The notes under the pieces: generated by a model
Told to the model about the DNA's origin: nothing
The model's input: only the letters and a program-made list of their open reading frames with translations
The model's database searches: none
Part shown: positions 12,401 to 22,042 of the stretch, piece after piece
Position numbering within the stretch: position 1 is the stretch's first letter
Layout of the letters: every line of letters begins with the position of its first letter
Assembly (NCBI GenBank): GCA_035079385.1
Contig: JAVHKY010000053.1
Location: forward strand, 3,658,001-3,722,000
Origin: Aspidiotus rigidus
Taxonomy: Eukaryota; Arthropoda; Insecta; Hemiptera; Diaspididae
Length of the DNA stretch: 64,000 bases
Reading direction: 5' to 3'
Made by a program: the position numbers and the translations under genes

Positions 12401-15101
12401 GACGCAACAGAGCAGTCAATTTCAGGTTGATAAAAAATTTGGAGGGATTAAATCAAAATTGACTTTTGAGGTAGAGCATCGTGCATTCGTACTGTTGATT
12501 GACGCGACAGAGGAGTTGAAATCAGATCGACAAAATATTTCTTGAAGTCCACTCAAAATTGTCTCTAGACTAGAGTTGATTACAAGAGAGTTGACTTCCA
12601 GTCTGCGCAAAATTAGGAAAAATTGACTTGAAAATGACCTCAGATCGTTGCCAATTTTTGAGGTGCACATAAAGTTGACGAGCGTTTGAATTCGAGTCAT
12701 TAAAGAAATTTAGAGAAAATTACTTCATATTGACGTTGATTTGAGGTCAGTTTGGAGTCAACCATGGCAAAATACTTGTACATCACAAGAGAACTAGAAA
12801 TTGACCTGAAATCAACTGCTCGGTTTCATCAATTTCAAATCAACAGCAAAAACTGCAAATTGATGCAACAGAGTAGTTTATTTCTGATTGATAAAAAATT
12901 GGAGAATCGACTGAGGTGGAGTTGGAGTAGACCACAAATTGACTTGGATGCGATGCAACGGAGTAGTCGATTTGAGCCTTTGAGGTCAAAGGAAAATTCT
13001 CAAGAAGTTGATGTAAAATTGACCTGATTTTAACGTGGTAGTCGGATGAAAATGGAGTCAACATTTGACAACCCCATATCGACACGTTGATGGAGGTCAA
13101 TCTCAACAATATATCGACGCAATTTCGACCAAGACTTTCAAAAATGTAAGATTTGAATTCTCGGTTGATTTGACGTCGTTTTGAACTCCACACCCGGCTT
13201 TGACCAAACATTGATGTCAAATCGACGGTCGGTATGATTCATCGGGTTGTTTTAAAACTTTCTCCTCCTCCTATATTGATGTCAAAAAATAAGAAAATAA
13301 AAGCCCTTGCGTAAATCACAGCTCGAATTCTTGAAACCTCTGAGAGGAAAGCTCCACCAAATTCCGCTTGTTGACAATTTCTCAGGCGTATCATTGAAAT
13401 TAAAGAAGTACATAATGTGTGTTTTTTTTTAAACATAAGTTTATTTCCAAACTAACCGAGGGTTTTTATTGATAAAAATATACGAGTAATTGATTTTCCA
13501 ATATATGCTGGTGGTGAGAAATTGTAATGTCACTCAAATTTAGAATCATATATTTTATCTCATTCTAGTATCAAAGTGAAATTAAAAAAAAAAACAAACA
13601 AACAAACAAACAAACAAACAAAACAAACGCAAGCATCAATTAACGCGAGATCATTTTTCTTGATCTGTTTCAGCAGCCATTTTCTGACGGAAGTATGAGG
13701 TACGATCCGATGGGACATCAAGTGAGTTCTAGTTTTCAATTATCATTATTTATTACTCGTACATCGTGCAATTTAGGTTAGAATATGTAGCCTTTGATGA
13801 AAGACCAAAGTCTGTTGCTTGGGAACGATTGATAGTTTTGTGCATTTTTTAAAGAAAATGGGGTTTTGTCGACACAACCCTTTTTGAGAACCAAGAGACG
13901 AGAGTGGTGGACTCCTAGGTCAATTTTCACACTCCCTTTGAGCAATTAGACCTACCGAGCTATTTTCGAGTTCCTAGAGCAGGTCAACAACACCTTCTGC
14001 CCTTAGTTGGAATTCTTCCAGTTCCCTCAACAATAAATTCTGAAAGCATCCCGACCCTATTCGCGAATAAAGGTGAAGGAGGCGCCCTCTGGGTTTACCA
14101 CGACGGCAACTTGAGGATGCTTGCAAAAAAAGCGATGAAATGAAAAAAGTTATTTAAAAAATCTAAAATTATATTCATCTGAAAGAAAATTGAAAGGGCA
14201 ACAAGTTTCGTTCTCTGCATTTTTCATGAAAACCAATTTGAAACGGTGTGATCACTTTTTTCGCAGAACAAGTAGCGCTCCTAGCGGGACCTTTATCCGC
14301 GAATAATGATTTGAACCCCCTGAAACCTTGCAGTTCTACCTCTAATCGAAACGCAGGATTTTTCATGCCCTTGTCTCAATTTCCCTGTTTCCAGGTTTCA
14401 TTCTGGCCCTCTTCCTGCAGGGTTATTTAATACAGAAGTCTTGTCGAGACTATTTTCGAAACAGGATCTATTGTAGAATATTTACCGCCTTGCGGAAATG
14501 ATTGGGAGAAATCTGCTTGGTAGCTGTTGATAGGAAGAGAAAAAGAACAGGGTTTCCTACCGCCCCTCTAAATCCAATAAACCATGTGAAAGTCCAATGT
14601 TTGAAATGGTCCAAGAAACCCAATAAAAGTCATTTAATTTCATTTCTTACCCAATAAAAAAATTGAAATTTGAATTCCTAAATTGAGTAGGATTTTTTTC
14701 CTGCAATTTTGATGGTATTATGAGGCCAATTTCGAAGTTCAGAAAAGGTCCAGACCTCCTGACACCATCCCCCCCCCCCTCGCTACATAATTTTTTGGAA
14801 CACCTTCTAAAAGCCCTTTGAAAGTCCAATATTTTCACTTTTTGAATTTGGTAGACACCCTGGAGAAGGAAAAGTTAAGTAGCTATACCGATTCTAGAAA
14901 TGATATTTGAAAAATTTTCGACACTTAACGATGACAATTTTTATCTTTGCGCAGGGAGTTGTAACACCAAAAACGTCCGATTCACCGCCATTGAGAGATG
15001 GATGGAATCCGCCGCGGGAACAGATACCCGACTTTCAACCGTTACACCCGGACGACAGTGGCGACTCTTCAGACATGGATATCAAACGTCCGAAACTGTA
15101 G
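3491..15101 (+). CDS. Last three exons of an unidentified Met/Pro/Ser/Gly-rich protein
   Basis: The exons I infer are 3491-3639, 13674-13721 and 14955-15101 (stop TAG 15099-15101). Each is bounded by CAG acceptors and GT donors, and the phases join without a break: 2 leftover bases and 49 codons, then 16 codons, then 48 codons plus stop. The joined tail is low in complexity and rich in Met, Pro, Ser and Gly (ASPYSMGPTSQGTPTPMM near its start), with a Ser/Asp patch and a basic end (DMDIKRPKL). This composition is common in the disordered tails of transcription regulators, and the last residues could act in nuclear import. I do not recognise the family and earlier exons lie outside the window. 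Intron 1 is 10 kb and full of repeats. Intron 2 is 1.2 kb and carries a small transposon. The short conserved-looking exons with good splice sites make coding likely; identity and function are unknown. Confidence 0.7.
4060..4360. mobile_element. Short inverted-repeat element with CAGGGTGTC ends
   Basis: The left end CAGGGTGTCTAAC and the right end GTTAGACACCCTG are perfect 13-bp inverted repeats. The interior is made of GTCAACTAAGTC/GTCAATTAAAGTC-type repeats with a purine-rich centre and has no coding capacity. I see no convincing target-site duplication. The same end motif occurs at 5487-5749, 11413-11661 and 14548-14862, so this is a non-autonomous DNA-transposon family in this intron set. 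Confidence 0.75.
5487..5749. mobile_element. Short inverted-repeat element with CAGGGTGTC ends
   Basis: The ends CAGGGTGTCC and GGACACCCTG are inverted. The interior repeats GTCAGGGAATTTT-type phrases, with a 22-base T-run in the middle (about 5639-5660). It is non-coding and belongs to the same end family as 4060-4360. Confidence 0.75.
5937..6587. repeat. Inverted repeat, arms about 150 bp
   Basis: The arm 5937-6083 and the arm 6434-6587 are reverse complements with moderate divergence; both contain the sense or antisense of TTGAGTCGTTGTG and the ACACGTTTTGG end. The 350-bp spacer is non-coding. It lies directly downstream, in the minus sense, of the R1-like remnant at 6588-7360 and may be a rearranged part of that insertion or a separate foldback element. 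Confidence 0.6.
6588..7360 (-). pseudogene. Degenerate R1-like non-LTR reverse transcriptase fragment
   Basis: Translated on the minus strand, 7139-7153 gives SQGSVF (the RT PQGSVLGP block), followed by an in-frame stop at the expected glycine. Then comes EIFKATLPPCIHLECYAGDTLVVCSAETI, with YAGD (7064-7075) in place of the catalytic YADD box. Further downstream in another frame (about 6590-6740), a block ending in SILLYRLYGPAKLHTR matches the ..RLLYGAPVWA.. segment that follows the RT core in R1/I-type elements. The order and spacing fit an R1-clade element read right to left. Stops, frameshifts and the YADD to YAGD change show it is dead. No endonuclease domain is visible, so it is truncated. 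The clade assignment is from memory of family motifs only. Confidence 0.65.
7361..8427. other. Non-coding intron sequence
   Basis: No gene is visible. It contains an A-run near 8011-8020, a TG/T-rich tract near 8160-8222 including a long T-run, and AT-rich DNA. Short open frames here lack any recognisable protein pattern. Confidence 0.5.
8428..8917. repeat. 140-bp direct duplication with a nearby inverted segment
   Basis: About 8428-8567 and 8779-8917 are nearly identical, starting ACGCTATTCTATTATTATACTG and ending TTTTTAGTGGGAA, with a few changes near the end. The spacer ends with GGAGGGGGGTAGTTAGTAG (about 8760-8778), whose inverted copy CTACTAACTACCCCCCC begins after the second unit near 8945. 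A short direct copy of CCCTTTATAGAG also flanks the unit. The layout suggests a template-switch duplication rather than a transposon. Confidence 0.75.
10113..10535. mobile_element. Inserted repeat with AACAGGTTCCCT-type ends and TGACGTCA repeats
   Basis: This block interrupts the array. Near its left edge is AGGAAACCTGTT (10150-10161) and near its right edge AACAGGTTCCCT (10521-10532), an imperfect inverted pair; related ends occur at 42051-42424. Inside, a GTGACGTCA..GGCTGAC..ATGACGTCATCAAA phrase is repeated three times (about 10193, 10264 and 10369). A T-run followed by 18 consecutive G (10435-10452) completes it. A related GACGTC-containing copy occurs at about 31915-31990. Confidence 0.6.
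11413..11661. mobile_element. Short inverted-repeat element with CAGGGTGTC ends
   Basis: The left end CAGGGTGTCTACTCG and the right end ACTAGACACCTTG are inverted with few mismatches. The interior repeats AAGTCAAGTA-type phrases. It is non-coding and inserted in the satellite array. Confidence 0.7.
13588..13630. repeat. (CAAA)n microsatellite
   Basis: A run of CAAA units follows an A-tract, about 45 bases upstream of the acceptor of the exon at 13674. Confidence 0.95.
14548..14862. mobile_element. Short inverted-repeat element with CAGGGT..GACACCCTG ends
   Basis: The left end CAGGGTTTCCTACC and the right end GGTAGACACCCTG are inverted. The interior repeats AAAGTCCAAT/CCAATAAA phrases and includes a C-run near 14770. 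It lies in the last intron of the 3491-15101 gene, about 90 bp before the terminal exon. Confidence 0.7.
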
Positions 15102-16775
15102 ACCTACGACCATCGTATTCGTTGTTTCTCTGCCGCCTCCGTACTGCAATAGAACTCACAGTAACCTTCATCACTATCTCGATTTCATCAATTATTACAG
15201 CCTCAGTTTTTGCCGGCATCGTTGCCATTTCTGCGACAGCTTCACGACGACAAGATATGCCCATCAGGCAATTCTTATTGGTTACCGCTTTATCGTGAAA
15301 TTATTGCCAGTTTTTACTCTTTCATTTTCATTGATAAGGATATTCGTGGACGAGACTCGCGTCGAGTGATTTTTTCGAATCCGATGACGCGAGTCGGACG
15401 TTGGAATGAATTATGGATATTCTTCTGTTCTTGAACGCTTTTTCATATTACTTATGTTTTTTCTGTTCTCTTGTTTCCTTATATGCCTTGCTAATTGCAC
15501 GAACGATGTATACGATTTTTAAGAAGTGATGATTTGCGAATCAATATAAGGGGTCGACTGTAGTATTTGTCCCCTGTACAAAGTGCTAAAATAACAGTGT
15601 GTCGAATCGTAATTTCTACATCCTCGATTCTAGCTCATTTGTATACATTTCTATAGATTCGTTTTTCTTCTTCTTTTTTCACTTTCTACACAATTTTGCC
15701 GTTAATCATTTTTAGAAGCATGATTGATCTGTTCAGTAAACAAATTTGATTTTTTTTTTTTTTTGGACGTGCCTTCAAAACGTAATTCCAGTATACGACA
15801 TTTATAAACTTAAGCGCTATGTTTCTTTTTTCATGTGTTTTGTTGAACAAGTTTTAAGTTTCTCACCGTATTGTTGCACTACGACAGTATTACTTTTTAT
15901 AGTATTGATTGATTGATTGATGGGTGGTTCTTTTCCAATGACCGAATACTTCTCTTCTTGTACTCTGTTCTCCGCGCCATCCAGAATATGGATAAACGAA
16001 AAAATTTAGAAAAAAAAAAAAAAAAAAATCAGTATTTGAGAGCGTTTCGACGTGTGTAAAGTGTTTTAAAAATTGATGATTTTCCTTCGTTTTGTTCAAT
16101 TAATATTTTGTAAAAAATAAATGTATCTATTTTGTATACGTTGCTAGGTTTAGTAGAGAAATAACGCTCGACAAGTAAAATAAATGAAAATCGCATTCTC
16201 GCGTGAATCCATGTATACAATTTTCTTGTGAATATGTTTTACTTTCGTTTTCGTTGCATACTTCTTTTTTTCCCCAAAGGGAGAATTTTTGAAAATTTCT
16301 TTCCTAAGAGCTTGTGGAGGCGACCCTTCGTTGAAATACCAGTTTTCAAAAACGTCGGCCAGTCGTTCCATTGGTAACCCGAGTATACGTACTAAATACA
16401 CATCACTTAATTTTTATCAATATTTTATGTTTTGTTTCTTGTTCTTCATTTCTTTCTTTCTTTCTTCTTTTAGAGATAGAAACAAGTATATATATTTTGT
16501 TTTGTGTACAAATGTATATTATACAGTATTTCTATTTTGTATTTAAAAAAATAAAAAAAACAATGATAATAATCTTACGCTGTAGCGCCGGTTACGTTGA
16601 TCGAATCGTTGTGGCTTCGAGCAGTGAGAAATTGATTCTATTTAAGTGCAATTTGAGATTCGTTTCCGGGGACTACTCTGGCGTGGAAATGAGTACGATT
16701 GTATTTTTTCTGCTTCATTCGATCTCATTACGTTTGTATAATGGCCAATAAACTACACAGAAAAAAAGGGTTGAT
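15102..16775 (+). other. Probable 3' UTR with polyadenylation signals
   Basis: The sequence downstream of the TAG at 15099-15101 is non-coding, U-rich in the sense strand and contains several TGTA-type motifs. Canonical AATAAA hexamers occur at 16116-16121 and 16747-16752; the latter is followed closely by an A-run. Transcript ends near 16.14 or 16.77 kb would give a 3' UTR of 1.0-1.7 kb. Open frames in this stretch do not look like protein. Confidence 0.5.
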
Positions 16776-18648
16776 TTTTGTTTTTTATATGTATATTTTT
16801 TGAGGGTTCGTAATTCGAGCTCGCTATACGCTCTTCGTTCTCGAGCTCTAGAGTAACACGGATTCGATCAACAGAAATACGCCTGTTTTTATGACTGGTA
16901 AATTCGTTGCTGAAGTGTGAAAACGAACATTTACGTATTTACAATTTGTGATACCTGCATGTATACCGAGAGGATTTTCAAGACGAAACCTCTTTGCATT
17001 CGAGTATACGAGTTTTTCTGGTGTAACTTTTGAGAAAGCAGACCCAAAATACGTTTCTATTTTATTTATTCGTATCCGAGTGGAATATTTAAAGTTAAGT
17101 GACGATGAAATTTTCGATGAATGTGATACAGCTTACGAAACGTACTCCAATTTCTTTTCTCTCTAGTTTTCTCTGACTGATAATTAAATACTGAAAATTG
17201 AGCTATTTCCATCTATTACTGCATGAGAATGTAAAAGTTATTTTTTGAAATAATTTATCGTGTTGCCAAGTTGTTAATGCAAAAATTTTATTCTCTTGCT
17301 TCTCACTTTTTTCTGCGAAAAAATTTGAAAGCGATGGATGATGGGACGCTTTTGTGCTTCGGGAAATTCTACAACAAGAAAAGTGTTGTTGGCTTATTGT
17401 GGTCTTTCACTTTTGATAAATGCCAGAGATTGACACTGTTATTAAATTGTCATTTTCTATCAATTGCTATTGTTAGAAAGTTTTTTTTTTTTTTTTTTTT
17501 TTTTTTTTCGGAATTTGAAATTTTAATTTAAAAGTAATTTTTGAACTGCCATTTTTCTTCATTATGCTTTCAAAATTCGTGTATACGATATTTGTTCAAG
17601 TTTACCAAAAGAAAAACGATGAAATTGAAAATAATAATGGTACGATATTCATTTTGGTTGTGAAAATTATTTTAATCGATTATTATAGCAATTGATGAAC
17701 TAGGCTAGTACTTCATGGAATTTAGCCCACCATGCATCGCTGAAAACTTGCAAATACATGTTTCATCAAGTTTTTTTTTTCTTTCTTTCTTTCTTCTTAT
17801 CAAGTTCCTAATGTGCGGATGCGCTGTCAAGTCATAAGAAATTTATTCGTATAGCAAATTTAGTATGTGTCGTGTTTGCATTTATGTGAATGAATTGAAT
17901 CGAAAAATTTTAATTTGTGTTCATAGTTCAAGATGGCGTTCGTTATCATTCTTTTTTTTTTTTTTTTCCAAATTCAGAACTTATAAATCGAACATTTTCT
18001 AGTACGTTGAAAGATTCTGGTTATCGAAACAACCACAAATCTTAACACATTCATCGACAAACGGAATGAAAGATTCAATTTAATTTTCTTTATTTCAATC
18101 GTCTGCCCTTATATTACGGTTTTACTCTTACAAAACGACTAATGAATGTCGAACTTAACTTCGTATCTGGGTCATTCTCTTAAAATATATTATGTTGCAC
18201 ATATTTCCTTTCTTTCATTCTCATAAAAATCGAATCGAAACTGTTTCCGCTCTAAACGAGAAGCCTTTACTTGCCAGTAACACATCTGTCTCTTCATTCG
18301 CGAAGTACAGAATCCGATGTGATTAAATTCCTTCGTTCTTCTTTCTCTTTATTGTTGATTCATCCTAGTGCAATAACTTTTTGAGTTGAATATTTTTTAT
18401 TTGTATTTTGTACGACTAAACGATTTGTGTTTCGGTAATGTACATGGGCCTCGACGGAAATCGCATTCGCTTTTAATTGTAAGAATTTTGTGTTTCGTTC
18501 TGGACTTAGAAACCTTCTAAGAAAGAGAAATAGGACTAAAAAAATGGAATAAAGATAAAAACAAATTCTCCGGAACCCAGATCAGGTGGGAAAGGATTTA
18601 GAAAAAATCCGTAAACCTCTTTTCGTGTAGTTTTTGGCGTCGTGTAAA

Positions 18649-18694
<46 letters not shown>

Positions 18695-19278
18695 CCTCTC
18701 TAAATCGCCTTCGTGTAGTACTATTTTTATTATTATTTTTTTTTTGTTGTTTATAAATAATGTATTATAAATAGTTCTTTTACATTTTGTTTTCCTCATT
18801 TTCATTAGGGTTGTAATTTACAAAACATTTTTTCCTTTCGCTTAAGCCAGTAAAAAGTATACATAGTCGTCAGAGTATATTTACGTAATTGTTTTGGGCT
18901 TCGAATTCATTATTCTAATCATCTGTGAATTTCAAAAGAAATCTTATACGAAATGATTGTATACGAAGTAGCCGTTTATTTATTCATTTTATTTATTACA
19001 ATTTTTTCCCCAATATTGTATAGAACAGTCTGGATTGTATTATTGTTATTTCATGTTATGTAATTTTTTTTTTTTTTTTGACAATAACAATAATTTCTTG
19101 CGATATGTTGGCGTTGATTGATTGAAAAAAAAAAAATGAGTGGTGGCTTAGTCAAACTAGTAGAACTTGCGAAAAATATTTTTGTGAGAGAATTAGGAGC
19201 CGTACCTCAATGGACCATATTTTTTTGTAACCCCACTTTAACACAGTCTTATCCCAGTTGACCGTTTGTGTTCAAAAC
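16776..19278. other. AT-rich non-coding DNA with long T-runs
   Basis: No gene or transposon is recognised. It contains T-runs near 17481-17508, 17950-17968 and 18652-18694 (about 43 T), and a TTTC microsatellite near 17780-17797. It could in part be further 3' UTR of the upstream gene. Confidence 0.5.
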
Positions 19279-19795
19279 AAAAATTAACTCCATAAGAAAT
19301 ACACAGGACGTTTCGATCATTTGTTGATATTTGAAAACAAAAGATAAATAAAGAATACAGAAATGAATACTTCAGAACTTCCAGATTCTAAATATGAACT
19401 TTTCTTTTCCTATTTTTTTCTTACATTTAAATAAGAATGTGTGATCAAAACGTTCCCATGCATTTCTTATGGGAATCGATAGTTTGTTTTGAACAAATAC
19501 GGTAAACTGGGGTAAGTAGTGCTTCACAAATACAGGTGGGGTTGTTCATGTTATCAGAACGTGCCGACGTCACGCCAACACGGATATAATATGGTCCATA
19601 GATACTGTTCAAGTTCGGCCATATGAACTGTGGCATTAATCAGAAGGTCTAACAAAAATCATCTATAGGACCAGCAGGGTTCTACAATAATTATGCCTTT
19701 ACACGGCCTGTTCTGTATGTGCTCTTTGAGTCTAATCGTTGTAGTGGAATGCAATTTCTCGAAAAGTTATATCGTACAGTCTTAGACCATACAAC

Positions 19796-21234
19796 TAGGG
19801 CTTGGAATTTAACTGTTATAACTGTGACCGAAAAAAAAAGTATCGATCTTGACCGATTGACCGATAACCGTTTCAAAGAATGATCGATACGTAGTTCATA
19901 ACAGTTATAACCGATATTATATAACTTTCAAACGGTCATAACAGTTATCCCACGGCCTACTTTATATAAGGCCGGAATGTAGCGAAGTCACAACGTCGCA
20001 CTCTAAAATCAGTGGATACAGGTTTACATGGACGCTTATGGGAAAAAACGAAAAAATTCAAGTATTTTGATTCGCACGCTAATAAAACGCGGTTTTCGGA
20101 AAAAACGAAGAGAATATAACTTGAAGAGCAAACGATTTTCTGTTTTTTAAGCCCAATTTTAGTAAAATTGGTGCAGTACAAGTGCAGTTATCATCGTTTG
20201 AAAATTAAAAATCAGATAGGAGACGAAGTGCGGTACACGTACACCGTGGTTACACCGCACCGATGAACATGAACCGCCCCGAAACATCACTGATAAGAAT
20301 CCACTGCGCGCTGTTGTCATTTTCTGCATTCCGGCCTTATATAAAGTAGGCCGTGGTTATCCTGACCGAAATAATAACTGTCAAACTCGCAAAGCTTCGA
20401 TTCAGCAATTCAACCTGAGGTTCGGTCCAGCCGTCCAAGACATACTTTTCAGCAGATTCAGTTTTGACTTTGTAAGTTTGTAGCTGTTGGCTTGTTGCCG
20501 TTTGCCGTTCGCATTCAGATAACATCATAACAACAAGAAAGAGCCTTAGTTAGGCACAAACCAATCAGCGAGAAAGCTTCACCTACATACAACAAGTTGG
20601 ACAAAAGATCCTTGTTTTGCTGACTTATTGGTTTGTGACAAAGTACGACCCTTCTGTCTCATGTTATCGCCTCATTAGCTCATCGTTGGCTCATCGCAAA
20701 GTGTGTATGTTCGACTTCGAGGACAAAGAAAAAAATGTGTTTCAACTTCGAGTTTCAACAAGATTAAACTGTGTTGACTATTGCATTAAAATTTTCAACA
20801 ATTTTTCTTTATTGATTTATTCTATGGTGCGCTTTCTAATTTTTGTTTGTTCAAATTCTCTTCCACTTCCACAGATTCTTTTGCCTGAGACTGAGATCTA
20901 CAGCAAATCTTAGGGCAATTGCTGTATCAATCTTCAAATCAAATCTCCTCAATGTATAATGAGAGTTCAATGGTCAAGAAACGTGTAAACAATTTATCAA
21001 ATGTGCAGCTGATCACAACATCGAAAAAATAATGTTGTACTACACTACTACCTAACTTCTTTCAACTTTTCATTTTCTTTAGTGTGACCGAAATTTTTCG
21101 GTCATAACAGTTATAACCATTATTTGGCCAACGTTTTGACCGTTTGACCGTTATGACCGATAATCGTTTCAAATGAAATTTTCTGAGAGTTATTTGAGAT
21201 TTAACCGAAAAAAAAATAACGGTCAAAAGCCCTA
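19796..21234. mobile_element. Non-autonomous hAT-like element with 8-bp target duplication
   Basis: The ends TAGGGCTT (19796-19803) and AAGCCCTA (21227-21234) are inverted. The element is flanked by an exact 8-bp duplication CATACAAC (19788-19795 and 21235-21242), the duplication length typical of hAT transposons. Both subterminal regions are packed with GGTCATAACAGTTATAACCG-like repeats that are partly palindromic. No transposase ORF is visible, so it is non-autonomous. It is inserted in the left arm of the foldback element at 19279-22012 and carries the MITE at 19951-20355. Confidence 0.85.
19951..20355. mobile_element. 405-bp MITE nested in the hAT-like element
   Basis: Perfect 29-bp terminal inverted repeats begin CACGGCCTACTTTATATAAG (19951-19979 and 20327-20355). 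They are flanked by an exact 7-bp duplication GTTATCC (19944-19950 and 20356-20362). The interior is non-coding. The perfect ends suggest recent activity. The superfamily is not clear from the ends and duplication length. Confidence 0.85.
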
Positions 21235-22042
21235 CATACAACAGATAGACCGAGCATCGGCCATATAAGCGTGTACAACGCGTTGAACGGAAGACATGAT
21301 AAGAAAATAAGAGGGACTGGACCTCAATGAAGGCAACGCGGGTGAACGCGCGGAGCAGTGAAACGCACCGTACACCCGCGCCGCTCTTCAAACTTGTAAA
21401 GAAGGTCCAGTCCCCCTTATTTTCTTATGTGTATTCTTATCATGTTCTCCGTTCAAAGATTCATTCCTATGCTCGGTCTATCTGTTGTATGGTTTAAGCG
21501 TACAGCTACTCTTTGGTGTAGCTCTCGTCCACCAGCAAGTGAGAAGCTTATTCAAAATTAACAATTAGTACTTTTAATCTAAATAACATCAAACTTCAAT
21601 CAGATTCTATCAGCAAAAACCCATTTAAAATGATGAAACTGTAAGCTGATTTCAATTGTACTTCTCGATAGTATGAAGTCTATGGACCATACTTTGCGTG
21701 TTGGCGTGACGTCGGCACGTTCTGAAAACATGAACAACCCCACCCATATTTGTGAAGCACCTTTTACCCCAGTTTACCGTATTTGTTCAAAACAAACTAT
21801 CAATTCCCATGAGACATGTATGGGAACGTTTTGATCATCACACATTCTTATTTAAATGTAAGAAAAAAATAGGAAAAGAAAAGTTCATATTTAGAATCTG
21901 GAAGTTCTGAAGTATTCATAAATGTATCTGTAATTCTTTATTTATCTTTTGTTTTCACATATCAACAAATGATCAAAACGTCCTGTGTATTTCTTATGGA
22001 GTTGATTTTTTTTTTTATTGTGATGCGAAATATATATCAAGT

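Larger units (their letters stand above)
9770..13226. repeat. Degenerate TTGACTCAAAATTGAC tandem array (right array)
   Basis: About 3.4 kb of diverged repeats are built from phrases such as TTGACTCAAAATCGACTTC, AGATTGACGTTGATTTGAGG and AACTGAAAATTGAC. Units vary from about 100 to 200 bp and are heavily mutated. The segment around 9819-9895 aligns with the reverse complement of the unit in the array at 1-985. The array is interrupted by an element at about 10113-10535 and by the CAGGGTGTC element at 11413-11661. It lies wholly inside the 10-kb intron before the exon at 13674. Confidence 0.85.
19279..22012. mobile_element. Palindromic foldback element, split by a hAT insertion
   Basis: The arm 19279-19615 is the reverse complement of about 21672-22012; the outer ends share ACTCCATAAGAAATACACAG with few mismatches over about 340 bp. 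The inner part 21235-21494 also folds on itself (CATACAACAGATAGACCGAG versus its inverse at 21470-21494, and AAAATAAGAGGGACTGGACCT versus its inverse near 21402-21425). If the hAT-like insertion 19796-21234 and one target copy are removed, the whole becomes a near-continuous palindrome of about 1.29 kb with arms of about 630 bp. No coding sequence is present. A T-run lies next to the right end. Confidence 0.8.

Noticed and set aside
15102..15369. Overlapping open frames just after the stop at 15101
   Set aside because: They run through the 3' UTR in several frames and have no family pattern or splice support.
18536..18805. Minus-strand poly-lysine frame
   Set aside because: Produced by the 43-base T-run at 18652-18694.
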